The notes under the pieces are model-generated. The model was not told the origin of the DNA. It saw nothing but the letters and a program-made list of their open reading frames with translations, and made no database searches. A DNA stretch of 64,000 nt from an uncultured Bacteroides sp. (GTDB lineage Bacteria; Bacteroidota; Bacteroidia; Bacteroidales; Bacteroidaceae). Of the stretch, positions 40,287 to 50,141 are shown one piece after another (the first letter of the stretch is position 1; every line of letters starts with the position of its first letter). The stretch lies in NCBI GenBank assembly GCA_948847595.1, contig CAQOGY010000012.1:13366-77365 (forward strand), given 5' to 3'. The translations under genes were made by a program, and so were the position numbers.

Positions 40287-42977
40287 TTATCCCCTTTTGG
40301 TTAGTAAGTGCCATAACTCTCTTGCCCAAAGAACCAGTGAGGAAAGAACCACTATTATCACCCAGTCTATAAGTTTCATTGGAGTACAGTTAAAGAAATC
40401 ATAAAGGACTTCAACTATCACTATCTGCCCAATGAAAATAATAGCGACAATAGTAAAGAACTCTTTGCTCATCTTAAGTTGGAAGAAACTTTTTCCTGTT
40501 TCAAATGAACGGGTATTGAACATATACCAAAGGTGCGTCCACACAAAAATTGAAAACAATAGAGTCTGTTCGTATGGTGACAATCCATTGGCTTCACCGA
40601 GCTTGCAATGCAACAGGTCTGTCATTTGCGTGATTTCAGTGTGCTGGAATATATAAAGGAACACAACAAGCAGCAAGAAGAAAAATCCGCCAACACCGAG
40701 AATGTCTTTCATCATAGGTTTGGTAAGGATGAAGGCTTTACGGTCACGAGGTTTGTCTTTCATTACAGATTGTGAAGGTGGTAATGAGGCAAGAGCCATA
40801 GCACCGAATGTATCCATTATCAAGTTCACCCACAGCATTTGCGTCACGGTCAACGGAGATTCTGTTCCCATGAATGCACCCACCAACACGATAAAACATG
40901 CAGCCACATTGACCGTGAGTTGGAACAATAAAAAACGCTGAATGTTTTGATAAAGCGAACGCCCCCACATTACTGCACGACAAATACTGCTGAATGAATT
41001 ATCTATAATGGTAATGTCCGAGGCTTCTTTGGCTACGGAAGTGCCGTCACCCATTGACAAGCCCACATGAGCCGCCTTGAGTGCAGGAGCATCATTCGTA
41101 CCGTCACCTGTTACTGCTACCACTTGATTGTTTCTTTGTAAGGATTCAACCAGACGTTTCTTATCCAATGGACGGGCACGAGCGATAATCTTCAATCCAA
41201 GCACTTTCTTATCAAGTTCGTCATCTGAAAGTTTCTCAAACTCCGCTCCTGTTATTATTGCACTGTCACTATCCTTTTTAGTCCATAATCCGATTTGCCG
41301 CCCTATTTCTTTGGCTGTTCCGGGAGTATCTCCTGTTACGATTTTTACATTAATGCCTGCGGCCATACACTTTTGCACGGCTGCTGGAACATCTTTACGG
41401 ACAGGGTCGGCAATGGCAACAATCCCCATGAAAGTAAGGTTATCAGCAACCACTTTACCGTCTGCGATAGCCATATCACTGTCATTCAATACTTGGTATG
41501 CAAAACCTAAAGTACGCATTGCACGATTTTGATAGTCCGTCAGTTGTCTGTCAATATCGGCAATATTCACATTCTTGTCGATTTGCTTGCAAAGGGAGCG
41601 GATTATTTCGGGAGCACCTTTAACATAGAGGATTTTCTTTCCTTCCAGTTGGGCAGAGTCAACAACTGTCGCCATATATTTCCTTTCCGTCGAGAAAGGC
41701 AATTCTTCCACTACATTGGCATCTTCTTTCAGATTGCGGTAATCAATGCCATTATTTCTAAGCCATAAAAGCAATGCCCCCTCTGTGGGATTGCCCAATA
41801 CCACAGGCTTGTCAGGATTACTTAAATCCAATGATGCCGTAGAATTAAGCGCAATGCCCTCTTTTATTAAACGGCTTGTTTCATCTGTCCCCAATGCCTG
41901 ATTAGCCAAACCGTAGAATTGAGCTTCCTCAACGCTCATCTGATTTTGGGTCAGTGTTCCGGTTTTATCCGTGCAAATTACAGTTGTGGCTCCCATCGTT
42001 TCACATGCGTGCATCTTGCGTACAAGATTGTTAGTTTTCAACATCCTACGCATACTATATGCAAGGCTCAAGGTTACAGCCATAGGCAATCCTTCGGGCA
42101 CAGCAACGACAATTAGAGTGACGGCTATCATTAACGTCTGGAGTACATATGCCGTAATATGTGCCCATTCCATTGAATTGTCTCCCAAAAAGTAAATCAA
42201 CAAACGACCGATAACTACTAATGCAGCAAATCCATAGCTTAATTTGGTTATCAGGTCACTTAACCCATCCAATTGTTCGTTGAGTGGTGTCTTTACACTG
42301 TCATCAATTTGCGCGGCTACGAAAACCTTGCCGTTTTCTGTTTTATCCCCGACCGCAGTCACACGGAATATACCATGCCCCTCCATCACCTTAGTTCCTT
42401 TAAGAACGTGATTGGTAGGATATGTCGCATCTGGGTCAAAATCCTTTTCGTCAACGCTCTTATGGCACATCGGTTCTCCCGTAAGCGTGGATTCATCTAC
42501 ATTCAGACTGACACATTCCAGCAGTTCACCATCTGCAGGAACTTCTGCACCAGTATTAATGATGACAACATCCCCAACAACCACATCTTTCTTGGGAATT
42601 TGAGTTGCATTGCAGTTTCGTATGACTTCAACCAGTTCGTCATCATTCACTTGGTTTAATATGGCAAACTCCTTATCCGCCTTTAATTCAAAATAGAAAG
42701 CCAACCCGGTAGCAAGTAAAATTGCCACAAAAATGCCAATGGGTTCAAAGAACACAGTAAAACCTTCATTGAGCCCGAAATACTCGTAAAATGAAATTCC
42801 AATGGACAAAACGCCCGCTATCATCAGGATGATGATAAGTGGGTCTGTGAACTTCTCCAAAAATTGTTTCCATAACGGTTCTTTCTCTGGTGGAGTAAGG
42901 ATGTTTACTCCATACTTTTTACGGCTCTCCAAGACTTCTGCATCTGTCAAGCCAATGTAATGCTTTTTCTGTTGCAT
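40287..42977 (-). CDS. Calcium-type P-type ATPase
   Basis: An 896-residue P2-type ATPase of the PMCA/SERCA class that would export Ca2+ across the inner membrane. Visible are the actuator TGE motif (Thr166-Glu168), the M4 ion-binding PEGLP (294-298), the phosphorylated Asp337 in DKTGT, a KGAPE nucleotide-domain motif, and TGDGTNDAPALKAAHVG in the P-domain. About ten membrane segments. It is the last gene of the Ter operon. Calcium transport fits the calcium binding attributed to TerD proteins, so the pump may serve the same response; that link is inference from operon position. Confidence 0.9.
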   Translation of the reverse strand: MQQKKHYIGLTDAEVLESRKKYGVNILTPPEKEPLWKQFLEKFTDPLIIILMIAGVLSIGISFYEYFGLNEGFTVFFEPIGIFVAILLATGLAFYFELKADKEFAILNQVNDDELVEVIRNCNATQIPKKDVVVGDVVIINTGAEVPADGELLECVSLNVDESTLTGEPMCHKSVDEKDFDPDATYPTNHVLKGTKVMEGHGIFRVTAVGDKTENGKVFVAAQIDDSVKTPLNEQLDGLSDLITKLSYGFAALVVIGRLLIYFLGDNSMEWAHITAYVLQTLMIAVTLIVVAVPEGLPMAVTLSLAYSMRRMLKTNNLVRKMHACETMGATTVICTDKTGTLTQNQMSVEEAQFYGLANQALGTDETSRLIKEGIALNSTASLDLSNPDKPVVLGNPTEGALLLWLRNNGIDYRNLKEDANVVEELPFSTERKYMATVVDSAQLEGKKILYVKGAPEIIRSLCKQIDKNVNIADIDRQLTDYQNRAMRTLGFAYQVLNDSDMAIADGKVVADNLTFMGIVAIADPVRKDVPAAVQKCMAAGINVKIVTGDTPGTAKEIGRQIGLWTKKDSDSAIITGAEFEKLSDDELDKKVLGLKIIARARPLDKKRLVESLQRNNQVVAVTGDGTNDAPALKAAHVGLSMGDGTSVAKEASDITIIDNSFSSICRAVMWGRSLYQNIQRFLLFQLTVNVAACFIVLVGAFMGTESPLTVTQMLWVNLIMDTFGAMALASLPPSQSVMKDKPRDRKAFILTKPMMKDILGVGGFFFLLLVVFLYIFQHTEITQMTDLLHCKLGEANGLSPYEQTLLFSIFVWTHLWYMFNTRSFETGKSFFQLKMSKEFFTIVAIIFIGQIVIVEVLYDFFNCTPMKLIDWVIIVVLSSLVLWARELWHLLTKRG

Positions 42978-43003
42978 ATACTGAAAAACTTATTGATTAA
43001 TAA

Positions 43004-43177
43004 TTATTTGCCAAATAGGACTTTAAGTAGAGCTTTTCCCAATTTACGCTCCAATCCAGCCTTGGATGTTGGTATTCCGGTTTGACGGGCAAATTTCTGT
43101 TTTGCCTGTGTTATGCCCAGCGCACGTTTCCAAGAAAAACTTACTCCCGGTATTCTTACGATTTTCTTCCTTGCCAT
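43004..43177 (-). CDS. Small basic protein of the Ter operon
   Basis: A 57-residue very basic protein, MARKKIVRIPGVSFSWKRAL at the start. Its length and spacing (26 bases to the ATPase, 46 from the upstream gene) indicate a real gene. The pattern PGVSFSWKRALGI followed by TGIPTSKAGLERKLGK resembles small proteins that accompany TerD/TerY loci in Bacteroidales; no function known. Confidence 0.7.
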   Translation of the reverse strand: MARKKIVRIPGVSFSWKRALGITQAKQKFARQTGIPTSKAGLERKLGKALLKVLFGK

Positions 43178-43223
43178 ATTATTAGTTCCGATTTATCCAG
43201 TTTGGTTGATACAGTCAATGTTT

Positions 43224-43544
43224 TCACAAAACAACTAATATCAAAAGCGTAAAAAAGATACATACAATCAACGAAGTGTCAAGTTGCAAACGTTGCCCCA
43301 TTTGTATTTTGGGAATAAAGCCTAAGATATTCTGCAATCTCATGAATATTCTTTCTGTTATGCCAAAAGCCTTTTGATATTTAGGGAATAGCTGTTGCTT
43401 AAAGGGTGCTATTTTCCAATAAAGTACGAGCATAACCAGAAATATGGCACACAATAATTTCAGTCCGATAATCCAATTACCTCTTGTCAACGTACCTAAT
43501 AAAATTAATGCAATACCAATTAGCAGAGCGATTGATTTTTTCAT
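43224..43544 (-). CDS. Small membrane protein of the Ter operon
   Basis: A 106-residue protein with three hydrophobic segments (residues about 5-20, 28-45 and 88-106) and a basic middle (PFKQQLFPKYQKAFGITERI). No family recognised. Spacing of 49 and 46 bases to its neighbours places it in the Ter operon. It may anchor or sense something at the membrane; this is context only. Confidence 0.65.
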   Translation of the reverse strand: MKKSIALLIGIALILLGTLTRGNWIIGLKLLCAIFLVMLVLYWKIAPFKQQLFPKYQKAFGITERIFMRLQNILGFIPKIQMGQRLQLDTSLIVCIFFTLLILVVL

Positions 43545-43593
43545 TTTGCTTTATATCTATTGCTTCGTGATTTTATAAATGATTATTATCGTT

Positions 43594-45072
43594 CTAATTG
43601 TTAACAAGTTGAACAACAATGAGTCGTCCTCCCTGTCCTTTGTCAAGCAATATCTGCCTTCCTTCTGTTAGCGGCACATATTCGCCTATAGCGATAGGCT
43701 TCTTCTCTGTAACATCCATCATGTCAGGAAGATTGCGATTTATCAGAATCCACTGATTATTGAAGAAATGAAAATCCCCAACAGGCTTTTTGTCAGCTTC
43801 AGATGTCCGTTCACTTGGAGATACTAAATTATTTGCGTGCCATTTGTACAGAGTTTGCTTGTCATATACCATCAAACGATAATTTTCCGATATGAATTTG
43901 CCATGTGAGGGAGCATAATAAAAATTCAATATCGGCAATTGTCCGTGATATGGCTGGCCACAAAACGGGCATTTAGGCTTGGTAGTGTTGTCAAATACAA
44001 ACCACTTGGCTTCACAATTAGGATTCTGGCATGGCTGTACCAAATCGGTTGTCTTGACTAAGGCATCTTCCCATTCCGCTGCACTCGGACGCTTTGACGG
44101 GTCGTGCAAACCTTCTACGAAAGCACGGTCAAACAATTTCTTCAGATACGGGCCACAAATAGTATATGGCATCTTTGCAGGGTCGCCTTGTGGCAACTCG
44201 GCAGGGGATAGTTGCTGGGCTTTAACCCTATTGGACTTGTCTGTTGGATTCTCAATAAACAAGGCTTTTGCACCCATAGACAATTCCTCATCACGTCCAC
44301 TGTCATTGACATCATTCACCTTGCCGCCTCTTAACGGATGCCTATTAAGCAGGTACATATATATCAGGACAGCTAATGCATGACGGTCTGTATAGATACT
44401 CGGTAGTTTCCGTTGTTTATCATCTAATGCAAGATGCTTGGTCTCAATGACTTCAGGGGCAATGAAATCTGGTGTACCTATAACCTCAGGAGGAAATTTG
44501 CCCGGAACTACTAAACTGTCATCATCAATGATACATGCACTTCCTGTAATCGGGTCAACCAGTATGTTCTTGTAAGACAAATCCGAATGTGCCAATCCTG
44601 CCGCATGGAGTCGTCGGACAGCACGTGCAATCTTGATACACATATGAAGGTTAGTCAGCCAATTTCCTTTTTGGTCAGCAGGCAAAAATTTGTTACGCAA
44701 TTTAGCGGAAGCAAACCATTTTCCCTCTTTTTCTTTACCTTTAAATGGTCCTGAAGAAAAGAAGAACCTTTTGTCATAAAATGGCATTATGATGCCTGTC
44801 TTTCCATTCCATTCTACCATTTTTGTAGGCCATGCAAACAGATTTTTCCAATAATTCCCCTCTGGAGTATCGAAAATCCGCTGGCGATAGATACCAACAA
44901 TATTGGTGATACGCTCTCTGTCATTAGCATTGATTGGCTTGCGATAGAAAGCGACAACATAGGTTTTGTCAGGACTAAAATAAACATCCTTAACCCCACC
45001 TTGAGCTTTTATTTCATCATAAAACTCAACGATACTTCCGTCATTTGCTGTCAGAGTTATTTTATTTGCCAT
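43594..45072 (-). CDS. Ter-associated serine/threonine kinase-like protein
   Basis: A 492-residue protein with a kinase fold. Lys45 (AFYRK) is the ATP-binding Lys, HSDLSYKN (Asp164, Asn169) is the catalytic loop, and IIDDDSLVVPG (Asp183-185) replaces the usual DFG; GTPDFIAPEV corresponds to the APE region. A zinc-ribbon pair (CQNPNC and CPFC) at about residues 340-370 and a C-terminal beta-rich domain follow. Kinases of this type, a PP2C phosphatase and TerY form the TerY-P triad described for Ter stress systems, which matches the order here. 12 bases downstream of the phosphatase gene. Confidence 0.88.
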   Translation of the reverse strand: MANKITLTANDGSIVEFYDEIKAQGGVKDVYFSPDKTYVVAFYRKPINANDRERITNIVGIYRQRIFDTPEGNYWKNLFAWPTKMVEWNGKTGIIMPFYDKRFFFSSGPFKGKEKEGKWFASAKLRNKFLPADQKGNWLTNLHMCIKIARAVRRLHAAGLAHSDLSYKNILVDPITGSACIIDDDSLVVPGKFPPEVIGTPDFIAPEVIETKHLALDDKQRKLPSIYTDRHALAVLIYMYLLNRHPLRGGKVNDVNDSGRDEELSMGAKALFIENPTDKSNRVKAQQLSPAELPQGDPAKMPYTICGPYLKKLFDRAFVEGLHDPSKRPSAAEWEDALVKTTDLVQPCQNPNCEAKWFVFDNTTKPKCPFCGQPYHGQLPILNFYYAPSHGKFISENYRLMVYDKQTLYKWHANNLVSPSERTSEADKKPVGDFHFFNNQWILINRNLPDMMDVTEKKPIAIGEYVPLTEGRQILLDKGQGGRLIVVQLVNN

Positions 45073-45084
45073 TATGCTTTACGT

Positions 45085-46473
45085 TTAATACAATATTGCA
45101 ATGGTTCTATCGTCATGGTTTCCCGGTGACCAAAAGTCCAACCAATTCAACAACTGATTTGCAGCTTCCTCATTATCATCCGTTAATTCCACTCCATTCT
45201 CTTTAAGGTCAGCCCATAATTCATTCCACTTATCATAAGACTTCAGATTAGCGTCGGTTTCAAACTTGGGGTCGCTAACGCCATCCGTCATAAGGAATAA
45301 AGCTGTAAAGTCCGGAACAATCCGGCAATTCATTCTTTGGTAGAATTTATTGGAATCCGAAAATATCTCAGGCATTGTAAGGAAACGTGTTTGCCCGGCA
45401 TATTCACCCTCATCAGGCATACCGAGCATCATCGCAGTTTCATTATCTTGGTTGTAAAGACATATTGCCCCATCGCCGACCCAGAATGAGGCAACAAACC
45501 AACCAAAATCATATTTTTTGCAGATAGCCAGTAACAATGTTGTAGAGTATTCCTTGGTCTTGCGACCTTTTGGTTGAGCCTCTGCCGCTATTGCCTTATG
45601 CGCTTTTAAGGCGGCATTACCTACGATTTTGTATATATCCGCACTAATAGCTTTACCTGCCGCTTCCGATTTTTGGTCAAGATGATAGAGATTGATGTCA
45701 TCATCAAAATTTTCAGAATCAGCCAATTGTTCTTTACAATGCTCAACTGCTACATTGCAAGCTATTCTTGAACCTTCACGGGAATAGGGTGCAGACCCCG
45801 CTCCATCGGCCACGGCAATGACATACCAATTCGTTTTTTCGTCATGATACAAACGGAAATCGTCATCACGTGGCTTACCTTCTTGTGCATGTGAACGGCC
45901 TCTTTTGCTTGCAGCCACAATATCTTTTTGCGGAGTTCCATCGGAAAGTGCAGCAACTTTTACATATTCTTTTGCCGTATTATCTTTCGGATACTCTATA
46001 TCTTCGGGCACAGGAATATCTTTCCATAAATCCCTTGGGTCTGGATTGATGATAATTTGTAACATACGTTCCAGATAAGGACGCTCAACAGATAAACCAC
46101 GATATTTGTATCTTAACGTGACATCAAAAGTTCCGCTTTCTTTGGGAGTTCCACTTATCTTAAAAGATTTGCCATCCTCCTGCTTCTCAATTATAAGCCC
46201 TTGCACTTCTTCTGTGAGACCTGATAATGTTATGTCGGTCATTTCTTCGCACGGTATTGATACAATCGCATTATACGGCTTTCTGATAGACGCATTAGGT
46301 ATAACGATAGGCAGTTCTTTTACCTTGTTCTCTATCACAACAATTTCATTCATAAGATATTCATTATATTCAGCCCACAGCTTGTTAGCATAATATTTGA
46401 TGAAGCCACTCATGCGTTCATCAGATTCTCCATTGCTTAGGAGGTCTATTGCTTTTTCTATGTTCATAATCAA
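45085..46473 (-). CDS. PP2C-family protein phosphatase
   Basis: A 462-residue protein. After an N-terminal helical part and a beta-rich, Ig-like region (about residues 40-165), the PP2C domain spans about 190-455: KRGRSHAQEGKPRDDDF, the metal-binding VADGAGSAPYSREGS, WVGDGAICL and LMTDGVSDPKFE, then DDRTIAI at the end. Expected to reverse phosphorylation by the neighbouring kinase. It overlaps the upstream vWA gene by 4 bp. Confidence 0.88.
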   Translation of the reverse strand: MIMNIEKAIDLLSNGESDERMSGFIKYYANKLWAEYNEYLMNEIVVIENKVKELPIVIPNASIRKPYNAIVSIPCEEMTDITLSGLTEEVQGLIIEKQEDGKSFKISGTPKESGTFDVTLRYKYRGLSVERPYLERMLQIIINPDPRDLWKDIPVPEDIEYPKDNTAKEYVKVAALSDGTPQKDIVAASKRGRSHAQEGKPRDDDFRLYHDEKTNWYVIAVADGAGSAPYSREGSRIACNVAVEHCKEQLADSENFDDDINLYHLDQKSEAAGKAISADIYKIVGNAALKAHKAIAAEAQPKGRKTKEYSTTLLLAICKKYDFGWFVASFWVGDGAICLYNQDNETAMMLGMPDEGEYAGQTRFLTMPEIFSDSNKFYQRMNCRIVPDFTALFLMTDGVSDPKFETDANLKSYDKWNELWADLKENGVELTDDNEEAANQLLNWLDFWSPGNHDDRTIAILY

Positions 46474-47522
46474 CCTCTTCCCCGTGTTATATCCAAACCG
46501 CCATCACCAATAGCTCCTAATGAGCCTTCCATTCCACACCACGGACAAGCGGTAGTTTGACCGTCTGAACACATAATGTTGCCACATTCGCATACGACTA
46601 CGCCGAATTGATTGCCACAACAAGGACAAGTGGGTACTCCTATCAAAGACATGGTGTTGATGTTGCGGTTGGACTTGCCATCGCTTAATTCTTCATAAGC
46701 CTTATCGTCAATTGGATAAGCCCCCACAAGTTTGTAGTCTATTCCTTTTACGTCAAGTTGCTCTAATCCGGGTATTTTACCTACTCGCTTGGCGTATTTG
46801 ATAAGATATTCCTTTTTTGTATTTGAACATTTGCCGAGCAGTACGACAAAGTTCTCATCCACAGTGCAGTCTTTAGTCGTATCCACCTTTTCAAGGTCAA
46901 TTCCCGATGTGGAAGCAAGTTGGATTTCATCAGTTCCCATATCGGTAACAGAAACACTTGTTGACTTGATTGAAGCCGTAACCCATTTGAAAAAGGCCTT
47001 GAAGGATTGTTCCCCTGTATCATTCAATCTCAACACATTGTCTGAGATTTTTCCAAGCATTTTAGTATCAGTATTGTCACCGATTGAAATACAAACCAAA
47101 TTCGCTTTTCTCTTATAATGTGCGTTCCATCGGTTGAAGGCTTGCTGTGGATTGTCGGTTGGCATCCCGTCAGTAAAAAGGAAAATGATAGGCTTCCAAT
47201 CGCCTTTCATTTCAACAGTTGTTTTCTTTACGGACTTGTCAATATCGTTCATCAGGCAGTCCAAAGCAGTGCCTAACGATGTTCCTCCGCCTATAGGAAA
47301 CTGCGGTGGATAGAACTTGTACAACTCAGTTAAAGGAGACAAGACCTTTTCCTTTCCTGCAAAAACGATGACAGACACAAATACTGTTTCAAGAGCATAC
47401 GGGTCAGTCCTTAGCTCTTGTATGATATTCCTCATGCCTTTCTCTACCTGAATGATTGGTTCTCCAACCATTGATTCTGAAACATCAATCAGAAAATATA
47501 TCGGTAATCTTCTCATAAACAA
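46470..47522 (-). CDS. TerY-type vWA protein with C-terminal zinc ribbon
   Basis: A 350-residue protein: a von Willebrand A domain with MIDAS residues in FLIDVSESMVG and FTDGMPTD, a linker, and a C-terminal cysteine-rich module (CPCC, CEC, CPWC) typical of a double zinc ribbon. The longer relative of the two TerY proteins just upstream. Predicted to act as a metal-dependent scaffold for the phosphatase/kinase pair. Adjacent, without gap, to the preceding vWA gene. Confidence 0.86.
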   Translation of the reverse strand: MFMRRLPIYFLIDVSESMVGEPIIQVEKGMRNIIQELRTDPYALETVFVSVIVFAGKEKVLSPLTELYKFYPPQFPIGGGTSLGTALDCLMNDIDKSVKKTTVEMKGDWKPIIFLFTDGMPTDNPQQAFNRWNAHYKRKANLVCISIGDNTDTKMLGKISDNVLRLNDTGEQSFKAFFKWVTASIKSTSVSVTDMGTDEIQLASTSGIDLEKVDTTKDCTVDENFVVLLGKCSNTKKEYLIKYAKRVGKIPGLEQLDVKGIDYKLVGAYPIDDKAYEELSDGKSNRNINTMSLIGVPTCPCCGNQFGVVVCECGNIMCSDGQTTACPWCGMEGSLGAIGDGGLDITRGRG

Positions 47523-48158
47523 TTATATTACTATATTCACTTCCGCAGGTGGTCCTGGCAATTCCAAAGAATCCGTTGTTCCCACACTTTTTCCTCCTAC
47601 ACCTATAACATCAGAAACCCACACAAAGAATTTCTTAAACGATGTGGCATCCATTGTATCAAGTGTAAACACTTGGTCTGTGAGCTTTTTTAGCGGTTCT
47701 ATCTTTGCTTTGGGACCGGCTGCACAAGCGATTATACTTGCAAAATTTTTATTTTTTACTTTGGGGATGATATTCTCATAAACCTGAATGTCGGAAGGCT
47801 TGCCATCTGTTAACACGAAGAGTAATGGACGCCAATCGCCTTTTTGTTCAGGTGTACCCTTTTGAACTTCAACTTCAATCCGATTGCAAAGCATTTCCAA
47901 TGCCTTTCCAAGAAATGTCGGGCCTGAATCCGGCGTGATGATATTGGGTATCTGTAAATCGGCAAGTTCGGTCAAAGGTAAAATCTGATTTACTTCCCTG
48001 TCAAAAGTTATTATGCTTATACAAACAGTTTCCAACGCATACGGGTCTTGACGGAGAGTTGCAATCATATCAGACAAGCCAACCTTGACACTTTCTATCG
48101 GTTCACCCTTCATAGACCCGCTGGTATCAATCAAAATATATACAGGTAAATGTCTCAT
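47523..48158 (-). CDS. TerY-type vWA protein
   Basis: A 211-residue von Willebrand A protein with MIDAS motif LIDTSGSMKGEPIE and the second metal-site segment FVLTDGKPSD. Its C-terminal tail, ELPGPPAEVNIVI, nearly matches the tail of the next vWA protein (ELPPPPPEVNIVV). In Ter systems TerY is proposed to bring together TerD proteins and the phosphatase/kinase; here three such proteins occur in a row. Confidence 0.88.
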   Translation of the reverse strand: MRHLPVYILIDTSGSMKGEPIESVKVGLSDMIATLRQDPYALETVCISIITFDREVNQILPLTELADLQIPNIITPDSGPTFLGKALEMLCNRIEVEVQKGTPEQKGDWRPLLFVLTDGKPSDIQVYENIIPKVKNKNFASIIACAAGPKAKIEPLKKLTDQVFTLDTMDATSFKKFFVWVSDVIGVGGKSVGTTDSLELPGPPAEVNIVI

Positions 48159-48219
48159 TCTTGATAAACTTTATAGCATAAGTGGCACAAACTGTTTCGT
48201 GCCACTTTGCTTTGTTTCT

Positions 48220-48858
48220 TTACACAACGATATTTACTTCTGGAGGTGGAGGAGGTAGCTCGCTCATCGATGCAACATCGCCGTGAGTATCCTCAACTTT
48301 TTGGCTGCCTGTACTGATGCTTGCGCTTACCCATTTGAAGAACGCCTTAATTGTTGCGCTGTCGGCTGTATCAAGCTGAACGACATTTTCTGTAATCTTC
48401 TTTAACGTATTCGTGTTAGCACCTTGCCCTGCGGCACAAGCTACGACCATACCGAATTTTCTTTTCTTGAACTCGTCAAGCCCCTTCTGCAAATCATCTG
48501 TAGGTTCGCCATCTGTCATAAGAAAAACCAAAGGCTTCCAATCTCCTTTGACTTCTTGTGTGGTTTTGACAATTTCGGTATCAACCTTTTGTGCAAGCAA
48601 GGTCAGTGCTTCGCCCAAAGCAGTACATCCGCTTGCTTCAATTTGGGGTTGTTGAAAAGCCGACAATTCTGTAAGAGGTGTTACCTGTTGAGCCACAGAA
48701 TTGAAAGTTATGATACTAATATATGCTGTTTCAAGGGCATAAGGGTCTCCTCGTAAGGTTGAAATAAGTGTCTGGACTCCATTTTTGACCGCCTCTATCG
48801 GTTCCCCGTACATAGAGCCAGATGTATCCAATAACAAGTAAACGGGTAATCTTCTCAT
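48220..48858 (-). CDS. TerY-type vWA protein
   Basis: A 212-residue von Willebrand A protein with MIDAS motif LLDTSGSMYGEPIE and FLMTDGEPTD, plus a proline-rich C-terminus ending EVNIVV. It overlaps the upstream TerD gene by 4 bp. Same domain structure as 47523-48158, so the pair probably arose by duplication within the operon. Confidence 0.88.
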   Translation of the reverse strand: MRRLPVYLLLDTSGSMYGEPIEAVKNGVQTLISTLRGDPYALETAYISIITFNSVAQQVTPLTELSAFQQPQIEASGCTALGEALTLLAQKVDTEIVKTTQEVKGDWKPLVFLMTDGEPTDDLQKGLDEFKKRKFGMVVACAAGQGANTNTLKKITENVVQLDTADSATIKAFFKWVSASISTGSQKVEDTHGDVASMSELPPPPPEVNIVV

Positions 48859-49466
48859 AAATATTTTTGTTTGACAGTTTGTAAAGTGCTTTCGAAATCT
48901 CTATCTCTTGTCGGTTCACCAATGGCGTTGAATTTCCATTCCCCATTACGTTTATAGAAAATTCCCATTACCATTGATACACTCCCCGCAAAAGTTGGGT
49001 CATTCGCAATATCATAAGTAGCAAATACTTCCCGTACCTTTGTAGGAGTTCCTTCATAAATTCTAATAGACGCAAAAGGAATTAGTTTAAAATCTTGACC
49101 ACGAAAGCTGTTCAATACAAAGGCAATCTTATCTGTTCGTGGATTAACTTTGTGCAAATCAACAGTTATAACTTCATTGTCCAACCCATCGTCTCCATCC
49201 ATATCTCCTGTTAAATCATCGCCACTATGTTTGATTGCCCCATCATTAGAAGCGAGATGTCTAAACCAAACTTTGTCAATGATATTACCTTGAGCATCAA
49301 ACTGAGCACAACTGGCATCTAAATCTACCGCTTCAGTTGTAGTAAAACCCAACCAATTCTTTTTCTTAATTGCACCCCAATTGACACCTACACAGATGCT
49401 TTGTAGCTTCGCACCATTATCTTTTTCAAGATTAATGCGTTGTCCTTTTTCTAATCGTATTGCCAT
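48855..49466 (-). CDS. TerD-family protein (TerZ/TerD-like)
   Basis: A 203-residue TerD-domain protein starting MAIRLEKGQRINLEKDNGAK, with EAVDLDASCAQFDAQGNII, then GDMDGDDGLDNEVITVDLHK and the closing LQTVKQKYL. The acidic loops correspond to the calcium-binding sites of TerD proteins. Fourth of four TerD proteins in the operon, coupled by a 4-bp overlap to the first TerY gene. Confidence 0.88.
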   Translation of the reverse strand: MAIRLEKGQRINLEKDNGAKLQSICVGVNWGAIKKKNWLGFTTTEAVDLDASCAQFDAQGNIIDKVWFRHLASNDGAIKHSGDDLTGDMDGDDGLDNEVITVDLHKVNPRTDKIAFVLNSFRGQDFKLIPFASIRIYEGTPTKVREVFATYDIANDPTFAGSVSMVMGIFYKRNGEWKFNAIGEPTRDRDFESTLQTVKQKYL

Positions 49467-49495
49467 AAAATATTTTCTTTATAAATTATTCAACA

Positions 49496-50131
49496 TTAGT
49501 CCTTGCTTCCTGGCGAGTAGTTAAATCCCCATCCATACATCATGTCACAATCCTTATGTCCATCATGGAACGTAATCAGTCTTTTAACCGTAATGGAATC
49601 ATCACCACCAAAATCCAATTGAGCTATGGCGCAGAATGTTTTATTTGAAAATTGTTTTCCCATTTCAACGATTACATCTTCATGCCCTGGTACTTTAATC
49701 GTAACAACGGCATTTGTTTCAGACCATTTTGCCACGCCTTCATATATGAAAGTATAGACGATTATACGCTTTATCACATTGACCCCCTTAGGGTTTACAT
49801 AGATTGTTTCCCCAGAAGAAGAGCTACCACCTCTGTCATCACCTTGATGCCAAATGTAAGGCGCGTAATCGTAACATCCCTGCCTTGTTTGCTGATGGCG
49901 GTTTCCTCCTCTGTTATGAGAGAATTGCAATCCATCAATCAACATTTTCTTTCCATCCCGAAGCTCATAAAAGCATCCGAGGTCAAGGTCTATGGGCTTT
50001 CCAAAAATTTGTTTCATCAAACTTCCCTTACTCCAATTGAGATTTATAATGATTTCTCCCATAGAGGAAGCCCCACCTTTTTCAAGGTTTATGCGATGTT
50101 GGTCGCCACTTTTTTCAAGAACTATAGCCAT
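49496..50131 (-). CDS. Divergent TerD/TerA-like protein
   Basis: A 211-residue protein; I start it at MAIVLEKSGDQHRINLEK (50131), since the TerD fold begins there and a longer frame would overlap the upstream gene. DLDLGCFYELRDGKK, WHQGDDRGGSSSSGETIYVN and IIVYTFIYEGVAKWSETNAV follow the TerA-like branch of the family. The second calcium loop lacks most acidic residues of canonical TerD proteins, so its ion binding may differ. Confidence 0.78.
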   Translation of the reverse strand: MAIVLEKSGDQHRINLEKGGASSMGEIIINLNWSKGSLMKQIFGKPIDLDLGCFYELRDGKKMLIDGLQFSHNRGGNRHQQTRQGCYDYAPYIWHQGDDRGGSSSSGETIYVNPKGVNVIKRIIVYTFIYEGVAKWSETNAVVTIKVPGHEDVIVEMGKQFSNKTFCAIAQLDFGGDDSITVKRLITFHDGHKDCDMMYGWGFNYSPGSKD

Positions 50132-50141
50132 AGAAATGAAG

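Noticed and set aside
39757..40304. Overlapping open frames of 161 and 179 codons on the plus strand and others on the minus strand
   Set aside because: They run through the GCAGGC repeat and the hairpin array; both strands and several frames are open, composition is not protein-like, and no start context is convincing.
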